From Albifimbria verrucaria (taxonomy: Eukaryota > Ascomycota > Sordariomycetes > Hypocreales > Stachybotryaceae): a stretch of 64,000 bases of DNA. This document shows, one piece after another, positions 11,945-23,620 of this stretch (positions are counted from its first letter, which is position 1; every line of letters starts with the position of its first letter). Position numbers and translations under genes: made by a program. Under the pieces are notes generated by a model that was not told the origin of the DNA, searched no databases, and saw nothing but the letters and a program-made list of their open reading frames with translations. The DNA lies in contig JAHREC010000045.1 in the NCBI GenBank assembly GCA_020081605.1, positions 3,213,240 to 3,277,239 of the forward strand, in the 5' to 3' direction.

Positions 11945-12902
11945 ATGGCGGACTCCGACTTTGTACCTGGTTACGACACCTGCAACAAAGTGACCCCCAG
12001 TGTCCCATCGAAGCTACTCTCTACGGCGAGTATTTTTCTAAACCTCCGGTTGCTTTCTTTGCAGCGGCCTTCGGGTTGCTCCTACTCTATCAGATCTGGT
12101 CCGCTTTTAAATTACGAGCTTGGGGTTTCTCAATATGGCTTTGTCTCGGGACAATTTTTGAAACGGTAGGCTACATCTCCCGAGTAGAGATGGCCGACAA
12201 CCCTTGGAAGAAAGACGCCTTCCAGAAACAGCTTGTGCTGCTCATTGTCGGACCTAGACTCATCGCTGCCGCCATTGCTATCACATTCAAGCATCTCGTG
12301 CTTTATTATAACCCGAGCTTGTCGATTCTACGACCACGGTGGTACCCGTTCGTGTTTGTGGGAACAGACATTATCGCCATTATTTTACAGGGTGCAGGCG
12401 CTGTGCTGGCGGGCCAAGGACATGATCTTGCGGACGTCAGCACCGGGCTTCTCATTGGTGGCGTGAGCTTCCAACTTGTCGATATGCTTGGATGCGGTTT
12501 ACTTATGGTGGTTTACTGGAGAGTTCGTTGGTTTGTCTGGGCGATTATTGCTGCTTACATATTGATCATAGTCCGCTGTGTATACAGGTACGCCCAGAGA
12601 TTTGTTTACTTACACTCTTTTCACAAGCTAACAAGTTTAGGGTTCCGGAAATGGCGATGGGATGGGGCAGCTCTCTGATGCAAAACGAAACACTGTTCCT
12701 CATTTTGGACGGAGCTATGATTCTCCTGGCAGTGACAATACTCTGTGCATTTCATCCAGCGCTGTTCTTCCCCAGATTGGGTAAATCTGAGTCCATGGAC
12801 GCTACCACCCCGGCTGACCTTGCAAGACATTGTGGCATGGATGACTCTGTTGGCGTTGTCACGATGGAGCAGCTACAACAGTCGAGCCACATGGGGATCT
12901 AA
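11945..12902 (+). CDS. RTA1-like seven-transmembrane protein, one frameshift
   Basis: Hydrophobic segments alternate in the RTA1 (lipid-translocating exporter/7-aminocholesterol resistance) pattern, with the family block GTDIIAIILQGAGAVLAG and the late segments RVPEMAMGWG and LFLILDGAMILLAV. A 53-nt intron at 12588-12640, with branch GCTAAC, joins CVYR to VPEMAMG. The first frame ends early because one base is missing in the CCC run 12004-12006. Adding it joins CNKVTPSVP to IEATLYGEYF and restores the first helices. RTA1 proteins sit in plasma or ER membranes and are linked to lipid movement and toxicant resistance. The divergent spacing from its neighbour suggests an independent promoter. 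Confidence 0.75.
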
Positions 12903-13319
12903 CAACTTACTGCTTGGTTATTATAGCGGTATACTGCAGGGGTAAATTAAATAAGGGCAGGCATGAAGTCTAATTTAGAGTGGCTGTACTTTCGTTTAGA
13001 GACTGAGTGGAAGGTATAGAGGATATTGACCAGTAGGCTATCAAGAAGCAGGCGGATATCCATAATTTAATAAGATATCCATTTCTAAACGAGACATCCG
13101 GAAGCGGACTCCGCGTAAAGCATTCCAGTATCGCGAGCCTGAAATATACAGAAGATATATAAAAGCGGGGTACTATTGAAGTATATATAATGAATAGATT
13201 ATAAAGTGTATGCCCTGCAGAGGCCTGCATAAATTATTCAGAAGGAATTACTAGAATCTGTTATTTATTGACTATGAATAACTTACTTAGGTTTATATAG
13301 TTGAATATCAAAAAGCAGG

Positions 13320-13644
13320 GAATTAGATATAATTATGATCGAAGGGAAGTGCCTGCTGGAGAGATAGACATTAAGTTGAACACCATTCTTATGAGCCTTT
13401 TGGTAGCATCTAGGCAAAAACACGCTTATCGCCGAATGTCCTCGTGGTTACATTCATCAAGCGCATCGATTAATATATGTAGAGCTTGGGACTGATCCCG
13501 AGTGTAGACTGTGTTGAAGAAGTTAGAGAAATGTTCCTCTTCCCATGTCTCCTTGCATGAATGACGACAGCCGCTAGCCGATTGCAGTGAAGGCCACTGG
13601 TCGAAGGCTCGTAGACCAAGACACCTGAGGAACAACATAGTCAT
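13320..13644 (-). pseudogene. NACHT-domain (NLR) fragment
   Basis: The minus strand reads HILIDALDECNHEDIRR, a NACHT Walker B motif. After a frame change it reads VYLSSRHFPS, the conserved SSRH-F/Y-P segment that follows it in fungal NLRs. Upstream residues (WPSLQSASGC, CKETWEEEHF) also fit the domain. No P-loop, effector domain or repeat domain is nearby. The piece is bounded by sequence rich in A and T, so it is a relic of a larger NLR gene. Confidence 0.6.
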
Positions 13645-13793
13645 TCACACGGCACATTTTCAACGAATTCTTACATTAACATCGATAACTCATTGGAATT
13701 AAATCACGATTGAGGATACAGATTACAACAGAGATTATCTGCAATGGGAATAGCTTTTATCGTTTCGGCTTAAGCTAGGCATATCAAGTTGGC

Positions 13794-16294
13794 TCAATAA
13801 CTATATACGTAGCCCTGGTCATCTAAAGACCGCAAAATGAGTGGCTGCGAAATTGTCACTTCAAGGTGACTGCGGTAGAATCCGATCCGGTCTGTTTTGC
13901 TGCTCCCCACTAATCCATATTGCACGTCTCGGGCCATTCGAAGTTCTATGTCCTCGCTGGGAGGTTCGTTCCGTCCGAATCCAGCAAAATCAGTGTTGTC
14001 CAGCTCATTAGCCAGCCGTTCATGTCGATGGTCATGACTAAACCCGAAATTCGTTTGTCCCGGAGCAATGGTGCCATCCATTTTGTCAGCGAAGGGACCA
14101 TGTAGATGATTTGTCTCCGTCGCTTGCCATGTTTTATAAATGGTCTCATGTATGAGGATAAGCCCACCACGTCGACTTCCAAAAGCACCCTCTCCGGCGC
14201 ATGAGTCCCCATCGACTCCGCCTTGCTGAGTGTTCTCCTCCCGTTCGAATTCGGGCTCCGTAATGTAAACGAACTCCTTGCTGCCAGTACGGCTCCTGTA
14301 TGTCGTAATGGCCTTGAATCCCAAAAACCACAGGGCCGAGAAGGCCAGCACACACCATGAGATGACCGGTAAGAGGTACCAAGCAACCGACTCCGACCTA
14401 AAATCCTCTGGTGGCGGTATCCAGCTGGCAATAACTGGGAAGAGGCTCCCAATGAGATAGAGGCAACTGCATACTACACTCAATTCGGAATTAATGGTGC
14501 CCTGGGTCATCTCCTTCCAGGTCCTTTGTATAGGCTGCTGGTCGGGGACATGGTTGTAGTTTGGCGTCCGGACTGGTTCCGTGGTGGGTGGGCCTTTGAA
14601 GCGCAGAATCAAGATGCCAAGTGCGAGGAAGCAGCCAAACCAAGCTGCTAGCACGTAGGAAAAGAATCTAGTGAGTAGTATATAAGCGTCAGTTGCCGTC
14701 ATGCCGTACGTAGCCATAATGAGGACAATGCAGGTTACGAGGTGGAGCATGAGAGCTCCGACCGGCGTCTTCTCTCTATGATTGGCAGGATTCAGGAAAT
14801 TGATCCTATAACCACGAGAACTTCTGCTACCGCCTTCAAGCCACATCAGAAACCTGCCGAGACTAAAATCCTTGTTCTTAGCGAAGAAGCTGGCAAAAGG
14901 AATGAAGCACTGTTTCGCAATTTCCTGCTTCATTCTGGCCGCTGTGTAGGTCCAGACGACGATGTTGCCGAACGATGAGATGGCCAGAAAGGCATTGCAC
15001 GTCTGCTTAGCTCGGATGTCGGAGTTGAAGATCCTGTTGAAGAACTCTTGGGAGACGTTGTTTTTAACTGGGCATCTGCTGGGACAATGATCATCTAGAA
15101 TGCAAATATTAGTCTCGGAGACTAGAATCCGATCATCTTTAACTGGAGGTCCTACAAAACAGATATTGACAGCCAGGTAGAGCACGGACACAGAGCCCAT
15201 ACCCCACCACATAGACCTGGGTAGGTTCTTTCGCGGGTGCTTGATTTCTCCTAAAACCTTTGAGTGTCAGTCATAATCGATATCCGTCGAGAGGTCATCT
15301 CGTGACTCACATAGCTGGGCTGGTCGATCCCAAAATAGGCAAAGACTGCTACTGATCAGTTAAAGCTCTAACTCGAGCAGCAAGGTCAGTGCTTACTGAC
15401 GGAGAGGTAGGCCTGCGTGTATCCGCTGGGAGCGCTGTGGGAACCAGGGCGCTCTCCGAGGGACACTCGTGCCTTTCTCGAGGTCACGTATACCCGACCA
15501 CCTACCAGCTACCACCCAAGTAGATATGATGATAAAAACCAGAATGCAGATTTTGACAATGGCGAAGCCGTTGTTGAGGAGGATGCCACCTCGTCTAGAG
15601 AAGGAATGAATGAAGCACGTAACAGTCGCCAGAACGATAGCCACCCCGTAAATGGTGCCTTGGCTGAAATCCTCCTTCGGTGTTTCCGGATTTGCGGCCT
15701 GCATGAGGCTCAGTGCGCAGTAGATGCAATTACTAGCCATGTTCCCCACGCATATGAAACTGATGCCAAACAGAACACCGCTCAGAAGGACGGTTCCTTT
15801 CTTATATCTTGGCCATGAGAAGACGTATTGAAGGTAATGTAGTTCTCCTCCAGACCGGGGAACTGCCTGCTCGACTCCATTGATGACATAGCGGGGACAT
15901 TCAGCCCGTACTCCACAAAAACGTGTGCTCCCGCGAGGCCGTAAATACAACCAAGGAACCATATGAGAATGGCGATTCCAGGGCTACGCACGCCTTTCAT
16001 CACTTCCTGAGGAGCGCTGAAAATTCCGGTTCCTGCTCAACAACCCTCAGTCCTATAGGTTTCAATTCAACGTGGCTCAGGGATTCTACGTACCTATTGT
16101 TCGATTTATCACCAAGCATGTTACATCAATAAAAGTCAGACGGAATGGTTCTGCAGGAGCTCGGGTCACAATGCGGTTCTTTTGAACCGGCATATTAAGC
16201 ACCGTGTCTAGGAGCTCCTGGTCATCGTGGTGCGCGCCTTGGCCCGCATGCCGCTGGGGTGGCCATCGTGCTCAACCGAGTGCAGATGGTTCAT
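13794..16294 (-). CDS. Amino-acid permease, high-affinity methionine permease-like
   Basis: The product is an APC-superfamily transporter with about 12 membrane spans. The opening block is TGIFSAPQEVMKGV-SPGIAI. It is followed by GGELHYLQYVFSWPRYKKG, then AYFGIDQPSYVLGEIKHPRKN, and ends in a long polar cytoplasmic tail. Three introns are supported: 16033-16093, 15352-15396 and 15258-15310, the last joining PSY to VLGEI in phase 0. I chose the ATG at 16294. The frame slips at GGGG 16256-16259, GGGG 15893-15896 and at two sites within 15430-15470. Each is repaired by one added C on the coding strand. It probably imports methionine or another neutral amino acid across the plasma membrane. Confidence 0.75.
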
Positions 16295-17096
16295 GGTCGA
16301 GCTGTCAATAGAGGGCAAGCTAGGCAGTGATGACCCTCCACAAGTAGATAGAGAGACGACGCGACGCGCAATTTGGGTCGACAGAGCTAAGGTATTCGCA
16401 ACATGCCCCAGCGAGAGAGAGGTGGAGTGGTAGCTATGCAGGATTGCATCGGGTCGTTTGTTAGAAGTCAATAAATAAGACGCATCCTTCTCACAACGCC
16501 CTATAGTGACGCTGCGGTGAATTTGGGCTGAATCTGCCTTGCGAGGCGTCCAAAACTGCACATCATGCATGGTCTTCACAGCTGACCGGGCACTTGTAAG
16601 CCTACAGGATGCACACCTCTTATGTACTTTGGTGATCCTACACTGCGGGCACAATCATGGTTCGCGTACCGTGAGTCATCGAACAAGGATAATCGATCAA
16701 TTGATAAAGGGATACTCTCTGGAAGATACTTCATCGTTAGCATGCATCCTATAGAGTTCCTATCTTGACATTGATGGTTGGCAAGTACCTCGCGGATTAT
16801 CACGCTTCAGCTCAGCAAGGTGAGGGGTGAAGTGTTACGATTGGTAAGGGATACAGTCAACACTGGAAACCTGGTCTTCATAGAGAGCTGAAAGCAACGT
16901 GCGGGAGTGCTGGTTGGTTGCCTTGTCCTCTCAGGACCAGGCATTCACCCTCCCACTTGGGATGAGCTCGCGGGTGCTGTCCGTCATACTTCCCTCCTAC
17001 ATAAGAATCTTGCTCTCCTTATTGCCTGATCATTTCGCTACTTTTGTAGTCTGCCTAACACTTGGGTGCGCTCATGCCGCACTCTGTTTAGTTGCC
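16295..17096. promoter_or_regulatory. Divergent intergenic region
   Basis: About 800 bases lie between the permease (leftward) and the NLR-like gene (rightward), so they probably contain both promoters. Open frames here show no domain and I take them as chance. No clear TATA box or repeat is seen. Confidence 0.4.
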
Positions 17097-19734
17097 ATGG
17101 CCGGACCCATTCAAGTTGGCGATATTATCAAGTTCACTGAACTTGCCTGGACCGTTTGGAGCTACGGCTGGGCTTCTGAGTATGATGCAGGTTGGCAACT
17201 ACCCTCTAGCCCCTGACTATAATCACGTTTTGTCGGGTCCTTTCTTCTGTACAGGCCGTCGGAAGGCGTGCTGGCTCAAGGAGCTCGCAGCCTCGCCAGC
17301 TTCTTCTCCCAGACAAGGCGGGCGATGTTCTCGTCAGGCCGCAGGGAATACCAACTACGCGTGCAATTCTCTCCATCTCGGATCATGTTGACGGTTTGAA
17401 AGGTGATAATTATAGGGCATTTGGCGCCGATGTCAGAGCCCTACACGGAAGTCTCAAGGCGCTTGAGGATGCTGTCACGCAGGCCCAGGCCTCGCTTCTT
17501 AACCACGGAGCCCAAAACCGTGACATTTTGGGCGGAGACAAGGCGTCACTCTCGGAAATCATTGGTGATTATGAGGCGACGCTGGACGAATGTTATAAAC
17601 TCCTTGAGAAAAATCGGCGATATGCTCAGATAAGAAGTCCTGTGAGGAACATTGACTGGAATCTCAACATCATGCCTCAGGTGGACTATCTGCGCGACCG
17701 GATACAGATGCACAACACTCGCATCCAGCATGTGCTAAAACCCTTCGAGATGTGAGTTATCCCTTGGACTAGGTTTCGTGACGACGCAACAAAAGTCTGG
17801 CCCTGAGGCTGACCTGCCATCCTTCTCAGCGACTTAATCAACAAGTTCCATGGAGATTTGGTCCAGAGAATAACAGGTTTACACACAGATGTTCTGTGTA
17901 TCAAGAGGAACATAAGTGCGCTCATCGCCGAGAACTATCCTGAAGTCGCGAAAGCAATAATGCAGCAAGCTGAGCAAGAGTTGTACTCTGTCAGAATACC
18001 AGACTCTTTGGTCGGCAGACTGCAGGGCATGCTTGAGCATTGCCACAGCGATGGATCAAGTCGTTCTCTGACGCTCCAAGAGATGACTGACTGCTTCCTG
18101 GTCCACTTTGGCAAGACTACTGTGCAATTACAACCCGCTCTAGACGGCCACAAGACTTGCCCGCCGGTTTGCCAATACATAGAGCTCCTCAAATGCCAGC
18201 TCTTGATGCACAGGATAAAGAGCTTGAAGGAGCTGCAGAACCCACCAAAGATGTCACACTGGCCTGGTTACGTTGGTGCTCTCGAAGAGGCACGTGGCTT
18301 TCCCTCTCTTCTCCATTTTTGAGCCATTTCAGTGCTAACGTTATATGTTCTCGTAGAAGTTGTCGCAAGAGTGTGCCTGATTTCAAACCGAGCTGATAGC
18401 ACCTGATACCTCAGAGTGTACAGATGAGTCGCTTGCATTTTGGCCCGAAGATGAACCAAAACCAATGGTGCGCCAGCAAGTAATAGGGCCGTCATATAGT
18501 TGGTTGTTGGAGGTGTAAGTGCCCTGCTTCACAGAGTTTTGATAGTGCTGAGATGGCAACCCAGACCGCTAGCCCCAGAGTCGGATGAGGCGACTTGGAA
18601 GATGATGCAATTATTGAGAGCAACTGCATCTGACCATCGCTTCCGGATTATCGAAACTTGGGGACACAAAGACCAACCGCCGGTCGAAGAGAAGAAAGTA
18701 GTGGACTTTAACATCAACACTGCAGCCCTCATACCTATTTACGCAGACCCAGTGGATGGGAAAGGCTCGCCTCCGCCGCTAGAAATCATCCTCGAGGAGA
18801 ACGATGTCTCTCATCAATATGTCTTCCTTGATCTTAAAGATGTTCTGTTATTCCAACAGGCTATAACAGGCTTCAAGGTTGCGGATAACTATATGGAGTG
18901 AGCTTCCACAACGATCGAATCTTTCCTGAAACATCTAGCTAACGAGTCTAGATCTCGCGCAGTAGCAGTTTTTGTGAGGCCGGGACAAGAAAGATCGGTA
19001 AAAGAGGACGTGACTGTTCAGCTATGGCTACCGTCATATATCAAGGAGCAACCAGAAACGGCTGGAGACCCGCCTCGTAGACATTCTAGCACAGGGTCAC
19101 AGGAAATGGCAGCCTTCCACGCCAATCATTCAAGACGTCCCAGCAGCATCTTCTCACAGCGTTCAGTTGCAGCCGTATCTTTCATGAGTTACAGCAGCTC
19201 TGGTTCCGAAGACACTGTTAGCGTTAGGTTAGATGGAACACATGCCAGTACTAGCTATGCCGTGATCCGCCCGCGCCTACGCAACCCACTTCTTGTCTTG
19301 TTCACCAAGTGCGGGAGACATCCAAGCGCTCTATTGTGGCTATAACCATCGATGATGAGACAAAGCCCAATCCGGAACGCTGTAACTGCCAGAATTTTCG
19401 GGACTGCCGCATCACAGCTCTCGAGCAAAGGCACGGACCGTCGCTTCGTGCCAGGCGACTCGAGAATCGCCCCAATTGGAATCTGCTATCGCTCGCATCA
19501 GCGCCCTTATGGAGCGGGCTTCTCCGTGTCAGTATCTTGTTTCCCACGGCGGAGGCACGCTTCAAGTTTGGTGGTGGCTGTTGTGGATGCAAGCTGGCGA
19601 CCGAGAGTGATGTCGATGCATGTGTGTCGAATCAGCATCAGGGAATCTTGGGCATAATAAGGGTTTATTACCGGCGGCAGATGGTCTTGTGGCAAGAGCA
19701 GCGGGATGGCCAGAGAGAGGTTGATATCAGATGA
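17097..19734 (+). pseudogene. Protein with NLR-type fungal N-terminal helical domain, nonsense-mutated
   Basis: The start MAGPIQVGDIIKFTELAW resembles the helical N-terminal domain that heads many fungal STAND/NLR and related proteins. It continues through FGADVRALHGSLKALEDAV after a provisional intron (17191-17402). A second intron at 17752-17829 joins KPFEI to DLINKFHG. Later parts include LDLKDVLLFQQAITGF and an intron joining NYME to SRAVAVFVRPG. The last part is a C-rich segment (ERCNCQNFRDCRI). No NACHT ATPase follows, so this is the stand-alone type of unknown function. A TGA at 18378-18380 interrupts KLSQECA-FQTELIAP, consistent with CGA-to-TGA, and there are further -1 slips near 18295 and 19310. 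Confidence 0.55.
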
Positions 19735-20005
19735 GGTCGGGTGTGGCGGTTGGACGATTTCTCAAGCCGTGTGTAACATGGCTAGAGTTCATTAGCATCA
19801 CTATTATATAGCAGGAAGTATATCTTAGTGCTATATATTCTTAACTCCTTACTATATAGATTTTCTGCGTCTAGGTGAGAGTGTGACCTCCTAGAGATAG
19901 GAGGCTAATAAAGAAACAAATAAAAGCTATAATTACTTCTATATAGAGACTGATTTAATAAAATCTTAATATTTTAAAACGCAAGCTAGTACTAGAGATT
20001 AAATT

Positions 20006-20907
20006 TCATACCTCGAGAATTATTAAGACTCTACTAGATAAGCCTACCACTTCGATCACAAGCATACGAGTATCCTTTACTATCCATGCGAAAGTACCCT
20101 CCCTCCCATCCGAGTAGATCATTGTAGACTCGCTACTAGATGCTTTAGAATAGCTCACAGACCGGGAACTCTGCCCAGATCTGTTAGTCGAGTAGCTTCC
20201 TGATGATACAGAGTGCCCATATTTATCACAAGAAATACCCTGCCCCTTGGCATCGTAGTAGTAGTAACCACCATATTTATCTTGGTAGATAGACCTGTAA
20301 GCAGCTTTCGAAGAATCAGCCCCTCCTCTGCTTTGATTGTATGAAGAGGCTGTTGGCAGAGGCTTCTTGTCGAGATCGTAATAATTATCATGACCATCGA
20401 CATAGTATCCCGTGCCTTGGTCGTCGTAGTACGGGCCGAGCAATTTTCCACTTGACGATCCAGTAGTACCTCCATGACTACTCTTGCCGCTACCACCGCC
20501 GTCTTTTCTATCACCTTTCTTTCCGCCTCTTCTATCGTATCCATCGTCCGAGGAGCTGCTGGAAGAGGGAAGACACGGCTACGCCGAATAACTGCCGGTA
20601 GTATCTAAGAATAGCCGCATAAGAAGGGGGTTTGTCCCCATTCTACACGGGTTCCAGTCATAGGCCCTTGCTGCTGGGTATTTGTGATTTGCGTCACATA
20701 CATACCAGCACTGGTGCGCTGACCTTGGACATGGAAGGTGATGGTAGGCGTGATAGAGCGTCTCTCTCCATGGAATGAAGACCAGTCGACTCCCCAACCT
20801 GCAAAAGTAACGTCTCTGGGGTTCGCATTCTCGAGAAACTGCGCTAGCTCCCGCAGAATGTCTGCTTGGCCCATTTTGCGCTTTGAGTTGCCTTTTCCTC
20901 TGCCCAT
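20006..20907 (-). CDS. Hypothetical protein with Ser/Gly/Tyr-rich C-terminus
   Basis: The ATG at 20907 opens a basic N-terminus (GRGKGNSKRKMGQADILREL) and a compact, possibly folded region of about 95 residues. This is followed, after one or two frame changes near 20580-20640, by a low-complexity half. That half is rich in Ser, Gly, Asp and Tyr, with repeated tyrosine clusters such as YGGYYYYDAKGQG, and ends at 20006. The composition suggests a disordered, possibly condensate-forming tail. I recognise no family and the exon structure is unresolved. Confidence 0.45.
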
Positions 20908-22140
20908 TGTGAAAGATTGTGAAAAAACTAACTAAAAAAATTCAAGAATGGTATATGAGTGGACCACTGTTGTTGTTAAGCGTGGAGTACATAAAGTAAG
21001 GATGATATTGGATGACAGTGTATGAGAAGGAGCGGAAACTTGTCCTCTTTATATTCTTGGACATTCAACGTCAAGAGCCGTAACAATACTCTGAGACCGG
21101 TTGTTGGCAGTCCATTTTCTGTTAAAACGACCAAGCCCGTAGAAAGAAGGCCCGTATCTGGCGAGTCCACTGAGACAGTCATCTTGGCTCAATAGAAGAA
21201 GACTGCGGTAAATCCTTGAGATATACGGTAATAGAACCAACTGCATAAACACCAGCGGTAAGAATAGAAGATGGAATGCTATGGACGAGTTATGGACGGA
21301 TTTCATTCGCTAAAAGGCTTGAATTCTCATCTCAAAGACCCATCACAGCGAGAATAGCATATGATAGGCGCTCGGAAAACTGTTTGGTTGGCTTACGGAG
21401 CATGTCATTTGCAGGGGTTGGCAGCTTCTACATACAATGGCCTGGTTACTGTTGTGGGAATTCAGGATGAGTTGCACACTTGATCAAGGGCCGGAGTGGC
21501 TGGGACAAACGAAATGATGAGGCCATGTTGCACACGGCCATGGCCTTGGTGTGAAGCATTTCGCGCGCGCCTCATGAAAATCGGCCGACCAGACCGTGTG
21601 ATTCGGTCACCTGGTCATACATGTTTGGCGCGCGCTTTCCAGACGAAGCAGATTTCTCGCTGCGGACCCTTGGAAAAAGACCATGCCTCAAATTTCTGGC
21701 CAAGAAACCTTGTGCTCAACTAACTGCACTCAAACCAAGGTGAGGCGAACCCCACTAATAGGCCATTTAACTGGGGTTAACCAACAGAAGAAACGCACGG
21801 CCGCATTTGGAAATGTTGGTTGCGCCAGGCGCTAAACATCTAACAGTCTGATCACGTTACCCCGGTTAAGAACAAGTACTTTTATCTCCACTGCATCAGT
21901 CCCGTGTACCACCTGTACCACCCACAACACTCTCTTTCAACTTTGCCCTGTTCATCATACAGCATCGGACTTATAGTTTTATATTTACTTTCTCTTTACC
22001 CTTTGATATTCTTATCTCATTCTTTCTCCTTATCCTCCCCCACACGAAGAGAATGAGGTGTGTCTCACGGTCCGGTCATCATCTCCTTTTGTATTTATCA
22101 CTCACAGTTCTTTAGCTCGCCTTCCGACTCCGCGGCTTCA
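20908..22140. other. Intergenic, nothing coding recognised
   Basis: This is the divergent spacer between the hypothetical gene and the kinase-like gene. Short frames show no domain. The 250 bases before 22141 are pyrimidine-rich, as fungal promoters often are. Confidence 0.45.
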
Positions 22141-23120
22141 ATGCCTTCCTACTATGAAGCTGGTAGAGTCATGGATTTACAGACTTTCGACGGAGTAAAC
22201 ATCAGATTCACCATATTACGAGTAATCTCCATCACTATTTCGCCAGTGCTGGAGGTGCAAATGCACACAGCAGACGGCCCTAGAAGGGTGGTTCTAAAGC
22301 TCTTCGACCGACGGGCGGGTGGAAGGCGTTTCAAGTCTCCGTATACTCAAAACGATGAAATTGCCTGGCAAGACTGCGTGCGGTCTGGTTTGGCTAAGGA
22401 TATAATTGAAGAGTTAAAGAAGGAAGATGACGAGAGGAGAGCAAAACGGCTCGGCCTTATGCAAGAAAGCGACGAAGACACCATCAGCGACAACGGACAG
22501 GATAATGATGACAGCAATGACGAACCCGAGAACATAGAAACCCAAGAGAGTGAAGCTTATATCTACTACACTATTCAACGGCTTTATTCAACAGAGATTC
22601 AAGCCTATTCCAAGCTTCAGCCTCTTCAGGGTCGCTGCATCCCTCGTCTTATTACAACAGTCGTGGATAATTCTCCTCAAAGGCCTGCAGATCTCCTGCA
22701 TGTTACTTCCAGGTCCCAGGGATTATCCTCGAGTATATTGATGGTTGTGCACTTACGGAGCTAGTGCAACATATACCAGATCAACCACGGGTGTGGGAAA
22801 CTATTGTCAGGCAAGCTATGGCCATTGCCAAGGAGATCAATGACAGAGGAGTGCTTTTGCACGATTGTCAACCAAGAAATATTCTGGTTACGACATTAAA
22901 GCAAGAACCACAGCGGGTTTATTTCGTCGACTTTGGTCATGTTGGCTTCAAGGCGGATTACAAAAACACAAATGACCCCCATGACGAGAATGGGTGGCTC
23001 TATAACCGCCGAATAATGGACAATGACATGGTTATAGCACGGATGATGATTCTAAGGGTGGGCCGTACAACACCCTATGAGATTGATATTGACGGTATAG
23101 TACCGTATGTAAACAGCTAG
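22141..23120 (+). CDS. Protein-kinase-like protein, one frameshift
   Basis: The C-terminal half has a catalytic-loop-like LLHDCQPRNILV and, 20 residues on, YFVDFGHVGF, which reads as the DFG metal-binding motif. An earlier segment, VPGIILEYIDGCALTEL, resembles the hinge of kinase or phosphotransferase folds. The N-terminal half contains a Lys in RRVVLKLFDRR that could be the ATP-binding lysine. An acidic insert rich in Asp and Glu (around residues 110-145) follows it. I chose the ATG at 22141. A longer frame from 22060 begins with GTG. The frame slips near 22704, where an extra T in the TT run restores continuity. It belongs with the degenerate fungal kinase-like proteins. The substrate is unknown. 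Confidence 0.6.
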
Positions 23121-23224
23121 ACCACGCCTAGGTTTAAAAAGTACGTTGGGGCAGCCCAGATTGGGCCATAGTTCTAAGAGGATATCGTGACTTGAACTAA
23201 GCTGAAATGTGACCTCCCAAATTC

Positions 23225-23620
23225 AATAGAATAATGATCGAGGGATTATATTAAAATTTAACAGTTTCTAAAATTTAGGGTTAAAGAAACTATAATACTA
23301 ATTAATTATTATACACCCTTCCCTCTTTTAAGATTATATTAAACTAAAGACTTTCGCTTAATAAAAGAGTAAGGTAGATTAGTTTAGCAATAAATAAAAG
23401 TAGATAATATATAGACTATAATACTAACCCTTAATTAAGTATTAATATATCTATAAAAGCAGAGTAAATTTATATTATAAAATATAATACTTATCTAGGG
23501 GCTAAGAGTAGAGATTTAGTCTTCTCCTGCTTTAGGTAAATATATCCTACAGCTTTATATTAAGTACTAAGGCTGTATATAGCTTTTACTAAGCAGGTTT
23601 AATGAATAATTAGCTGCTAT
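23225..23620. repeat. AT-rich island, probably RIP-degraded
   Basis: The composition is very AT-rich with TA-rich texture, with no frame, directly downstream of the kinase-like gene. It is milder than the islands at 1.1 and 43 kb, so some original bases remain. Confidence 0.5.

Noticed and set aside
22053..22140. Upstream start for the kinase-like gene
   Set aside because: The longer frame starts with GTG at 22060 and the ATG at 22053 is out of frame, so ATG 22141 is preferred.
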